64,000 nucleotides of DNA, taken from positions 1,302,001 through 1,366,000 of the forward strand of contig NC_088325.1 of NCBI RefSeq assembly GCF_910592395.1, written 5' to 3'. The notes below the pieces were generated by a model. It searched no databases. It was not told the origin of the DNA and worked only from the letters and a program-made list of their open reading frames with translations. Source of the DNA: Lineus longissimus (Eukaryota > Nemertea > Pilidiophora > Heteronemertea > Lineidae). A program made the position numbers and the translations under genes. Below are positions 45,522 through 55,700 of the stretch, in pieces. Within the stretch, counting starts at the first letter, position 1. Each line of letters begins with the position of its first letter.

Positions 45522-45951
45522 TAGTCGTACTTCCACATATCAAATCCCTGTGTCTTTTGCGCTTACACCTATGAATTGCTGTGTCTAAATAGACCCGTGT
45601 GTCAAATCCCCGTGTCTATTAGCCCCATCGAGCTCGATGGGGCTAATTTAGACCCGTGTTCAACACGGGTTATTTGATAGGTGGAATCTGAATAGACACG
45701 GCACTTGTAAGTTCTAAGATCCGGCGACAGATGGCGCGGTGTAGTTGCCTCGGTATTGCGCATGCGAAATTCCCCTCTAACGGGAAAGAAACACAGGAGA
45801 GCTCCCTACCTACAGCGCACCTGTCGCCGGGGCTATTAACCATTATCTAACACCACTGATAGGTGTAAGTGCGCCCCAGGTTTTTTGACACACGGCGAAG
45901 ACAAGGGTCTTGAAAAAACAAGGGGTTTTATGATGGGTATAACTACGACTA
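45522..45951. mobile_element. Foldback MITE, copy 3
   Basis: It appears identical to 44431-44860. It was created by the 1091-bp tandem duplication and is not an independent insertion. Confidence 0.85.
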
Positions 45952-47034
45952 TAATGGGGAGAGGGAATCGAAATGTCAGATTTGCTTTTACGGTGCCACC
46001 AAGGTTCATTAACAGGTGGTGTCCACTTGAGCATCAACCGTTGGATTGAAGAAAAAAACATTTTGCACACTTACGTGACAATTGCCTTCCAATTTGTTTA
46101 TTTTTCCTTCAAAAGTGAAGAAAATTCGTTATAATTTTCATCTAAATTGTACGGTGGCTCGGAAAGGACATCACATAATTTATGTTTTTTCAACATGAAA
46201 ATTTTTTTTCATGAAATATCTCGATCGATGGATTTATTATCATACCCTTTTCTGTTATGTAATGTGTATATTTTCCAGAAATATGTAACAATGCATGAGT
46301 TGGAGAGAAAGATTTATCTGTAATGTCTGATGCCGTTCTAAAACTGCATGAAACAAGAAGTGTATATTTTCTATTGAAACTTTTGACGCTGAGAGAAATT
46401 TTAATTTCGTCTAATTTTCTAATCTAAGTGCATGTACGATGAAGGTTGTAATGTTTTCAAAGTATTTATGGTAGAAATCTACATGTAGAAACTGCATGCT
46501 TCGGTTTAAATTATACTTTGATTCTGGGTTAACCCTCAATGTGCTAACTAGATGTTGTAAAATTTCGATAGCAAAAATTGTGAATATTTTGAAAGAATTG
46601 TTTGTAAAATTTTGAAATTTATGAATTTTGAACTGGAATCCCTCCACGATTGTGAATATATCATCAATTCAAAGAATATTGAAGAAGATTTGTAAAATAT
46701 TGATAGGTACAAATTTTTAAGTGGAATCCCTCCAAGGTTGTAAATGCATTGTCCATTCAAGAATTGCTATTTTCTAAATCCATCCTTAAAATGTTTTATC
46801 AATCTGTCCAGAAGTTTTGATACTTAAATTGTGGTAAATTGATGTAATTCTATCCTGCCAAAAGCCATTGTGCTTTTATGCCATCCAAGATTCTGCCTCT
46901 GGGGAGGAGTTTTGCAGTGTTGGTTTGTTTCAGCTGTCCGACAGATACACTGCAGTTAAAATTTGAAAGAACTTTAGTGTATATCATCAAGAATTTATAA
47001 AGACTAGTCTTCATTTCTTCTTCTTTCTCAGCGC

Positions 47035-47398
47035 TCACTCTGCACTTGGAGGTGATTTTCGCCAGGGAGTATTCCTCCTCCAAGGCGGGATGAGCGTTTA
47101 TGCCAGAAACTGCTGGGCCATTCAGGTTTATAGGCCTAGTGAGTCGGACTTCAGCGAGAGGTTGAGTCCACGCAAGCTACTCACGTTTCTCTCTTGGTAG
47201 GGTCTTTGACCTGCCCTGGCATTGACACCAGATACAAGGAACCTTGGTATCAAGTCTCATTTGAAGGACTGTGAAGAGCCAGTAATTTTCGTTCCTTGAA
47301 AGCAACGTCGGTTCATCGAGAAATACAATGCTGGGTTATCCCCGGGATCAAACCTGTAGTAGCCAGCAGTGTTAACCACTAGGCTATGAAGCTCCATG
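47035..47398 (-). mobile_element. tRNA-derived SINE family A, near full length
   Basis: The minus strand begins GGAGCTTCATAGCCTAGTGG (A box) and has a B-box-like GGTTTGATCCC. It ends in the conserved tail CGCTCATCCCGCCTTGGAGG at about 47075. Confidence 0.75.
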
Positions 47399-47621
47399 CT
47401 AGTCTTCATCAATTCTTTATATTACCAATGGATATTGTTGTGTTAAACTTCGCTGAAGGGGGTTGGGGTATCACAGCAATCTTTCAAATAGCTGTGAGTG
47501 CTTGAATAGCACCGGCATTGATAGTAGAGACTTGCCGATTGTATATATATGTGTATATTCTTCAATTATTCTATGTAATTCTAACACTGTCAGGACATTG
47601 TTATACAATTATGTAATTGAA

Positions 47622-47627
47622 TAAAAA
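47622..47627 (+). promoter_or_regulatory. Possible poly(A) signal AATAAA
   Basis: AATAAA follows an A/T-rich tract and precedes TTGTGTCTTTCGTTT, a GT-rich downstream element. It is the clearest plus-strand 3'-end signal I saw after 41 kb, but 6.7 kb from the Ig gene stop, so ownership is uncertain. Confidence 0.3.
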
Positions 47628-47639
47628 ACAATTGATAAA

Positions 47640-50600
47640 TTGTGTCTTTCGTTTATTTCAAATTGCCCCGGGGGCTCACTTTACCCCAAATTGCCTTGCT
47701 GACAACAATTGGATGGCCATGCCCGGCCTTTTGAATGGATCTACCCTCAACCCAAGTTAAAAAGGATCCGCGAGAGAATTTCATTCCACTGTGGATAGGA
47801 GCCGCCACTGTATAAGTCCTCGACTAGAACATCCACCGATAGCTCCAAGTAATGTGCATGACTCCCACTAGGGTGTTGGCGTAGCGTTAAGAGTGCTGTG
47901 CTCCTGACCTAGAGGGAGTGGGTTTAAATCCCCCCCCCCAAAGGCACTTGGTCCTTTCTCATTCGAGCTGCTTCATTCAAAGCAACCACCAGATTCTGGG
48001 ATGACGAAGCGCTTTGCACCAGGACGTATCCATGGAATGAAATGGTCCAGGGACCATGTGCTCACCTCGGGCAATGTAATGCATGTCATTTGCAGTGGAT
48101 ATGGGGAGAACAGTTCCTGGCTATTTTCACCAGTTTTGATTCCATTGAATAATATTATTATTCTTATAAAGTTGACTGAATTTCAGGGTTATTGAAGAGT
48201 GTACATGTCACATGGAAATTGGTTGACATCTGTTCAACAGTTAAGGAGTACACATGTACTAGGACTTCGTTGGATTTCCAAGATGGCGGCCTGGCGGCCA
48301 GATTTGTCATGGGATTTGACTAAAAATTTGGGATATTGATAAGAGTACACAGATAATATAATCACATTAAGTTTGGTTGCAAGCCGATCATTAGTTTCGG
48401 AGTAATAGGACTTTGTGTGATTTCCAAGATGGCCGCTTTGGCACCAATCAGATTATGTATCTATCATTACGTTTCAAAATTTTCAGCATCTTAGCGACGC
48501 TTGTGTTTGCCGTGAAAATCCACCCAAAAATGGCCCAAAATGATATATTGTTATCATTGATATCTGGACATGTCAGAACCAATAAAACACTGCCAATGTA
48601 GTTGTTGATGGCGTACAGATGCTGCATGCAAAAATCAGCTCAAAATTCTAACCGCTTCATGGTTTTTCAAACATTTGGTCAATTTTCACATAATTATGCC
48701 ATCAAACTCAATGATGTGGGTAGCTCAAAAATATGGAATCGGAAAATAATTGGTTTTCATCAAGGAAGGTTAAGAGGGAGCTCAGGTTTTCAGCAAGTAT
48801 TACGTTATGAGGGGGAGGGGACAACAAATGTTTTTGTTAAACTTTTATTTCTTTAAATATATGGTTATGAACAAGCTTGAGACTGGGGCGAGGAGTCAGA
48901 TCACTCCATCAATAATTCCTATCTCCTCCAAGTCCTTGTCCGACTTGATGAGACTTGGTTGGGGATGCTTGCAACAGAAGCTTCCAATTTGGCACCATCC
49001 TACCATCCTGAAAATGGATACAAAACAAATGGAGGGGCATTTGTTCATAAAATGCTTCCTTACAGTAACAGTCTTACAGCCAAGTCGGTACTTCTATCTT
49101 CGATGTCATGCATTTTGTAAAACTCACTTCATTCTAAAAACAGACATGACAAGCATTGGTCACAAGAAAAATTGACTGAAATATTCAAACTTTCAAAAAT
49201 GAGAAAGTTGTGGGACAATGGCGACCCACTCTCTAAGGGATGGCTCCAACCACTCAACCAGGAAGCCTACATGTATGGTGATGCAAATACCTTTCTAACT
49301 TATAACATCCAAAAAAAGGAATCTCCGGCCTGTCCCAGTCCGAGCCTTGGGCCTTCTTCATCTTCTTGTCTTATATTAACTTATTGGGCTGGTAACCTGA
49401 ATTGAATAAGATAAAAACTCTCAAAGCAGACTGGTAAGTGGTATGGTACCGATGTAGTGGTATGGTATGAGATGGCTATCAGTAGCAGTGCTGCTGTCAT
49501 AGTCAGGCACTCAATTAGAGCTAGAGGCAGACAGCGCAGTAGCCTACCTAACCTGAGGCTGAGACAGAGTGGGCGTGGTTGCATGGATGGATGAAGATTG
49601 AAAAGTAGCCTACAATGCCTGGACGGAGGGATTCCACAGCTACATGTTTTTGTTACCTTGGGTCATCATGCATGCATGTCACAAATAAGGAAGAATTGTA
49701 CTTTCGAATCAGAACGTATGGGTGAAATGCAATGCCAATGTCGTGAATCGCTGAATGTGATGTCATTGTCAATCATGGCCATGCAATCCAAAATCTCACA
49801 CTTTCTGGGGCGTTCTTCACAAAACAACCCATAAAATTCATAATGGCAAGGCAAGCATACCTATTTGGCGTCGTACATTATCTGCAAAGAGTAGCAAACA
49901 GTCCTGTCATATTTTATCTCACCTATTGCACAGTAATGCTCAGAAAATTAGAGGAGTTTGTTGTCCAAATTTTTGAAATAATAGCAGACAGCATTTTACG
50001 CCCTCTTTCGACTGCAAAATGAAGTTTTCACACCGAATCATCCAGATTGTCTAATACCCTTTTCCTCGATAACTGGTGCTCATTTTCAAATAAATAAGGA
50101 TAATGTAAGACATTATGGACCATCTAAGCATTAATGGATCAAATAATTACAAAAGAGGCAACAATTCGGTATTACAATATTAAATACGCTCAAAAGCGCC
50201 ATCTCGTGCATTTTTGGCAAATCACACGTTTTATCAAGATTGCTTTTTATGGTCGTTGTTACCGGTATGTTTATTTCTGTGACTACCACAGTGGCGAATA
50301 ATGTTGGGGTCTTCGGCATGTTCAGCACTGATTGTCCCAGGGAAGTTTTATCTAATATGTAAAGTCAAGGACTTGGTGAGCCCCCCTTTAGGTCGGGGGT
50401 GCACCCCGACCCCCCCCCCCCCCCCTACGATAGCGTAACGTTTTACCCAATACAATGGAGGGGAACCCCCCAAACCCCCCATGTTGGGACCATCCATAGT
50501 TCCTTCCGACACATTTTTGTTTTGGTAATGCATTGTGATTGTCCTTATTCATGCGCGGCCAAGCCCTAACCGTAGTTCCTAAAATCATTGATTTCTCGGT

Positions 50601-51340
50601 CCTCACAGTATGTCAGTGTTGATTTAGCAGTTGTTTTGGTAAAGACATGTTTTGTTGGAGTTTCTGAAACCTAGAGCGCTACTCAATAGGCGGCTAGCAA
50701 GAAACTACGTATTTACTGTTGTTGCCGACGTATGTGTACACTGAACTTGGGATGTGCGTCGGCCCCGTTTTGAAAAGCCGTCCAGTGCCAGTTGGTGCGT
50801 TTTTCGCTGATTTGTGCAAAATTAAACATATCTCAAAAGTTCAATGGTTGACAATCGATTTTTTTTATTGTTGTATAGCGTAAGCAACTGTCTTTCATGG
50901 GGGAATGGGCACTGTAAGAATTATTCAGAAAGAAATGTATGATATTTGGGGTTTTTCGTGATTGTCCGGCCCAATTGGCAATATTGCCTTTTGGGATGGT
51001 GAACAGAGCTAGCAGCAAATACGACCCTTATGATTTATTCAAAGAAATAAAATGCCCGATTTAACATCCTGCAGAATCACGGGAATCGGGCGTTTCCAGT
51101 GATATACGACACAAATGGGTTGTCCTCATGCATTCACTTTGGAAACGCATTTTAAAATAGATGTTACGTCCTGTTATTTATGGGGCACGTCATCATCGCG
51201 TACATTTGGGAAAAACTCCCTAACGAGACCGGAGCAGACGGGTAGGTGTAAACTGTGGACGAAAGTGTGGACAGCGGCCCCTACGTTTGGTGGGCTGGCA
51301 TTTCTTTGTCTTTCAATATATTTAAAAGAAATTGCAGTAT
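47640..51340. other. No recognised gene
   Basis: Open frames near 48.8-49.4 kb and 50.4 kb lack family motifs. Two phrases containing CCAAGATGGC (48.28 and 48.43 kb) suggest a small local duplication. Confidence 0.55.
47870..47945 (+). mobile_element. tRNA-like SINE head with C-run
   Basis: GTGTTGGCGTAGCGTTAAGA (A-box-like) and GTGGGTTTAAATCCC (B-box-like) are followed by a run of C. It belongs to a different family from A and B. Confidence 0.55.
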
Positions 51341-51349
51341 ATTATGCAT

Positions 51350-51814
51350 TATAATCTTTTTAATGGGTCAGCGAAAGAAAAAAAGAAAAAGAATTATTTT
51401 GATCTGTTTTACAGTATGACTTGTCTCAGTGAAACTGACTAGTATAGCTCCCGACTGATTTACAGTAACCTTTCAACAGGGCTTCAGTGGTGCCGCCATC
51501 TTGGATCAACGAAAGTTGGTCTGAGAGAGGGCCAACTATTTTTGCCCACAACTGAATGATATTGTCATTGTCATTCAAATAAAAGTAGTTTTTGTGAAAG
51601 AATATTATTTGGACTAGTTAGAAATATCACAGTTTCAACAAATTCTTTGATAATTAGTCCACATTTGGACACTAGACCTCGCATTTCGCCGTCCACAAAG
51701 TCAAAGGCCACTTCGAAAACCTTCCAAAAGCCCGTCCACTCATTGATCAAAATCACCCATCAAAATAATTTTTTTTCTTTTTTTTTCTTTCGCTGACCCA
51801 TTAAAAAGATTATA
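51350..51814. mobile_element. MITE with about 54-bp terminal inverted repeats
   Basis: TATAATCTTTTTAATGGGTC at 51350 is matched inverted at 51814, and the match continues through GAAAG, an A-rich run and AATTATTTTGAT for about 54 bp. ATGCAT flanks both ends as a possible target duplication. The 465-bp body has no coding content. Its right end lies 36 bp before the P450 exon, so it supplies sequence next to that acceptor. Confidence 0.8.
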
Positions 51815-51850
51815 ATGCATAATGCATAATAAAGTCTGATCTCCTTGCAG

Positions 51851-52036
51851 GTAAAGATCTCCGAAAGGAGGCGCTGCGGTTGTCCGAGGAATTCAACTCT
51901 GACCTCATTACGATCAGTCTGGGACAGCAACTCTGCATATTACTTAAATCATTCGATTCGATAAAGGCGGTGCTGTCCGGCGAGGAGTTCATGGACAGAC
52001 CCAACATCACCATCTTCCTTGCTCTCAACAAAAAAG
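51851..52036 (+). CDS. Isolated CYP2-type cytochrome P450 exon
   Basis: The acceptor is CCTTGCAG and the donor is GTAGAG at 52037. It has 186 nt and is phase 1 on both sides. It reads GKDLRKEALRLSEEFNSDLI, then TISLGQQLCILLKSFDSIKA, then VLSGEEFMDRPNI and ends in LNKKG. This matches the CYP2-clan segment after the Pro-rich N-terminus: (Y/F)GxVFxxxLG, a hydrophobic strand, the xAIxxAL(V)xxGEEFxxRP helix, and the exon-end (N/K)KxxG. I found no exon for the anchor, I-helix, ExxR or haem-binding Cys within the window. It may be a pseudogene fragment or part of a gene whose other exons I missed. Confidence 0.7.
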
Positions 52037-52563
52037 GTAGAGTTTTGTAGCCGATGCTCTGTGTGTAGTCAATGAAATGTCCAAGTTCAATGCAAAACTC
52101 CTATACCAATCAGGCCCCGGTCCATTTAAGTAAGTGCTATTATTACTCATTTTCGGAAGCATAAGTTTTTGAAATGTAAAATCATTGTTTCACCTCAGCC
52201 GAGTAAACCACACACTTCACTGCGAGATCTCGTGATATTCGACAAGGCTTCAGCAGACGGAGCTATTCCCAATCTCCTAGCCTCGCCATTGGTAGCACTG
52301 GCTTAGTTATACTAGCACTGTTTACGAGCGTACATTTGGCCTCTTGTCTTCAAAGTCCTTATAAAGGGCCTTATTATAGGGAGTTTTCGAAAAGCACCTA
52401 AACGCCAAACGCCAGTGCCTTCTAGCTGCACGTCGACCTGGTCATGGTGATGAAGCACTGAGATTGGAGGTTTCCGATGTGGGCGCTTTGCGAAAACTCG
52501 CTGTCATTTCTAGAACGCCTGGTATAAAGTAAAACAAAACGCATTCAATGTTTTAAAATTGAG

Positions 52564-52569
52564 TTTAAT
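52564..52569 (-). promoter_or_regulatory. Possible poly(A) signal ATTAAA
   Basis: ATTAAA on the minus strand lies about 55 bases after the proposed TAA of the PAN gene, with a TTTTG-rich stretch about 30 bases further on. It supports that exon only weakly. Confidence 0.3.
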
Positions 52570-52621
52570 CACTGCAATGCGACAGTGGAGTGGTATAAAT
52601 GATGATACAAACGTATGTTCT

Positions 52622-52701
52622 TTACAGTAGTGAGGTTTTGCAAGTTGACGTTTCGTCTCGCGTTTCCGTTTCATCGTTGTCTTCCGTGACGTAGGCGTCA
52701 A
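52622..52701 (-). CDS. Possible last exon: acidic C-terminus
   Basis: An acceptor (AATGCAG) in phase 1 opens VDAYVTEDNDETETRDETST, then CKTSLL and TAA. A minus-strand ATTAAA lies at 52564-52569, followed by a T-rich stretch, as for a poly(A) site. The polypyrimidine tract is weak and the 2.3-kb gap upstream could hide an anchor exon. Confidence 0.33.
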
Positions 52702-55700
52702 CTGCATTCTGATAGTGCAGACAAGTTTGTGCTAGCTACAGAACTCTTTCAAATCAGATTGTCAAATCTATGTTGAGACGTTATATATTTGTTTAAAGAT
52801 TTCAAGACGGCCGAAAACTTAAACGTTATCATAAAACGAATGCATGCCAAACTTCGCTAATCCAGCGCTTTAAAACTTCATTTTACTGCATAAAGAGTTT
52901 AGGAACACGCCGAAGCTTTCGACTGTCCAGAGCCTTCATCAGAGTGACGGCTATTCTGTCCGAAATTAGATTGTCCAAGATTTCCGAAAGTTGGTACCGC
53001 CCCCGTCCCTGTTGGGTGAGGGTTTGAGAGTCCTAATCTGCATAGCTTCATAGTCCTGGTCCTAATCTGCATAGCTTCATAGTCCTGGTCCTAATCTGCA
53101 TATATTCATAGTCCTAGTTCTAATCTGCACAGCTTTCTTTGAACAAAAAGCCCTCTCCACAGCGGTGTTTCAGTTACGGACGACACCAATACTAAGCAAA
53201 TGAAGGCGCACTCCACTGAATTTGTTGAACACTTGAACTCAATTGATTCTGATATTCAGAAGAGGATGGGAAGCCTATGGGTGGATGGTAGCCGACATTG
53301 GGCATGCCGTAGATATGGTTGGCCCATATCTTCATGATCACAGTGAGATGGAGGGCTCTTCCACGCCGAAGGCTCCTGATGCTGTCCAAGATACATGAGC
53401 TGCAGCAAGTAACTAAGAGATACCAACCTAAGAAGGGTACTCTGGCCTGTATTCCAGGGCACGATGAGATAGAAGCTCTACCAAAACCATATCGGGAGGG
53501 GGAGTATATTGAAAATAACTGGTACCGGGATGAAAGAACAGTGACTACCAAAGACAGATGGGTCCTGAAGCTGCCCAGGTGCATGAGCTGTTCCAAGTCT
53601 TTCTTGGGTATCCCAATCAAGTAGGGTATTTTGGCCTGTAGCCACAGGGGAATAGGAGGTCTGCTTTTGACAATGTCCGATCTCTATGTTCTCTGTAACT
53701 TTTGTAGGATGAACAGCATACAAAGAATTTTAGTGAAAAGTTGAATTTGGCACATATTTGACATTTTACCTCTAAAATTGCACAGTCTTAAAATTAGTAC
53801 AAACACTTAATCAGGTAGAGCCCATTGTACCGGCAATACAATTAGTGAAAATAGTAGTTTAACTAAGCGTTAATTTGTTGTTTTAGCAAAAATAAATGGT
53901 AAAAATATAACTATTACGATGGTTAAGAATTACTTGCGCGAGAGATTAAGCAAATAATTTCACAGTCGGTGCAATAGGTTCCACAGATGTATATTCCAGT
54001 AGTGACAAATTACTATAAAATAGTTATTTTTACTAATCAATTTTAAGAGTAATGTCACTAATAAACCACACACTGACACACACTTCTTGCACACAAGTCC
54101 TGTCATCTACCTACCTTCAAATACTTTTAGGTATCACTCCCAGGAAAAAATTTTTTTTTTCTTTATAACAATTCCTCAATGAATTACGAAACTTCATATG
54201 TTAGGAAAACTCTTAGGAAGTATCTTTTGTAGCCTATCAAGGGAAGCGATACTTCATTTTGGGAGATATCTTTTCAGAATTCTGAAAAAACATCCCTTTA
54301 AAAACATGTGTGGTATTTGAATTCAGGGTAACATTATTAAAGGGACATCTTAGGCTTGGAATTGAGGTGGCATGGAGGATATTGTGCGTATTCGCCACCA
54401 TGCGCCGCCCCCTGTCGCATCACACTAAATGCTGTTCTCAGATGATCATTTTCGAAGTGTTGTGAGGTGATTTCGAGCTTGCAAATTCAGACAGGCCAGT
54501 GGTTACATTCCATCAGTTACGGTCCTACTAGAAGCTATTTTTGCGAGAAAAACCAACATGTCTTATGCTCAAGTTGTCCCTTTAAAATTACACCCACTTT
54601 ACACAATTACCTACCTGTATTTCTCAGACACGTTTGCCAAATGCAACGCCCGATCTGGCGATGCAACGCAACGCCCGATCCGGCGATGCATCCTCATTTG
54701 GCTGTAGTTTATGTACTCGCTAAAAGAGAACTTACGTATGTCCATCTATCGATACTTGGACATTTCAGTGTCACCCTTCACCAGGAGCTGAGAGAATATG
54801 GCATGCATCTCACGTTGTAAGGATATGTTATGTCATGTTAGTTAGTGAGTGGTTGATATTCTACGTAGAACTGAATGGAGGAGGTTTGGCCACCTAGGAG
54901 CCAGTAGGTGAACTAAAAATAATTGGAGATCGTATGGGATCTTCTTGTGATTGAAGTCAATATATCCGGATAACGTGCAACTATTTTTATATGAACTCCT
55001 TCAGAAAAAATACTGAAGACTTACCTGTCACAAAGGTTGAAGTTGTTGCGGTAGTAGCAGTCCCAGCGGCTTGGGTAGTTGAGGCGTCAGTACTGGCATT
55101 AGGTGAAGCTGTCGAAACAGTCGTAGTACCACTACCGACAGTTGTGGCGGGAGTTGTGGCGGGAGTTGTGGCGGGAGTTGTGGCGGCCGTAGTGTCAGGA
55201 TCGGAGGTCGTCGTCGTCGTTGTAACAACGGAACCGCCACTGCTGGTTGTTGGAGTTTCTAGTAATGGCGTTGTTGTATAAACAACTGTATCACCTGCAA
55301 TGGGATATACAGCCTAGAAATCAGCTGCAACCTCTCTTAGCATCTCCCACTTTTCCGAGTCAAGGCCAACCACCTCTCTCCCAACATATCCAGCCCCAAA
55401 CCGGCTGAAGACTTCAAATCTACAAGGCCCTTGTATGGGCCGTACATTGTCACTGTGGCGCATCCTGATATAACCAGAGGTTTTCAATAAACTACACGCC
55501 TGTCGGTAAAACATGAAGTAGGCGTAAAACGCCCGATCTCAGGATGCTATGCCGGGCGAGGCTGTGCCAAAACCCAAGGACTGTGTTCAGGTGTTCAAAT
55601 CGATGTTGCATATCTGTGCACAGTGGTTGAGCTGCAATTGTGCTTACGGGATAAATCGAAGCATATGTATAGAATTTCTTGTCAATACTTGACTTGCCAA

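Larger units (their letters stand above)
44014..46196. repeat. 1091-bp perfect tandem duplication
   Basis: GCCGTACTGTGTGGTAGCC starts at 44015 and again at 45106. I found no difference between the two copies over the 1091 bp in the stretches I compared. Each copy holds a SINE head, a foldback MITE and flanking unique sequence. The joint shares ATG/TG microhomology. Confidence 0.9.

Noticed and set aside
48807-49175. 122-codon open frame
   Set aside because: It has no domain, no splice context and a composition like its non-coding surroundings.
52905-52965. Hammerhead-ribozyme-like core on the minus strand (CTGATGA ... GAAA)
   Set aside because: Stem II is weak, stem I does not pair and the cleavage-site U is out of place. 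It is probably a decayed repeat.
53192-53624. Overlapping open frames on both strands
   Set aside because: They lie in a diverged tandem repeat. Neither frame has a recognisable domain.
55028-55240. Pro/Leu/Gln-rich minus-strand frame and Val-rich plus-strand frame
   Set aside because: They are other-frame readings of the Thr-rich stalk exon, which is fixed by its splice phases.
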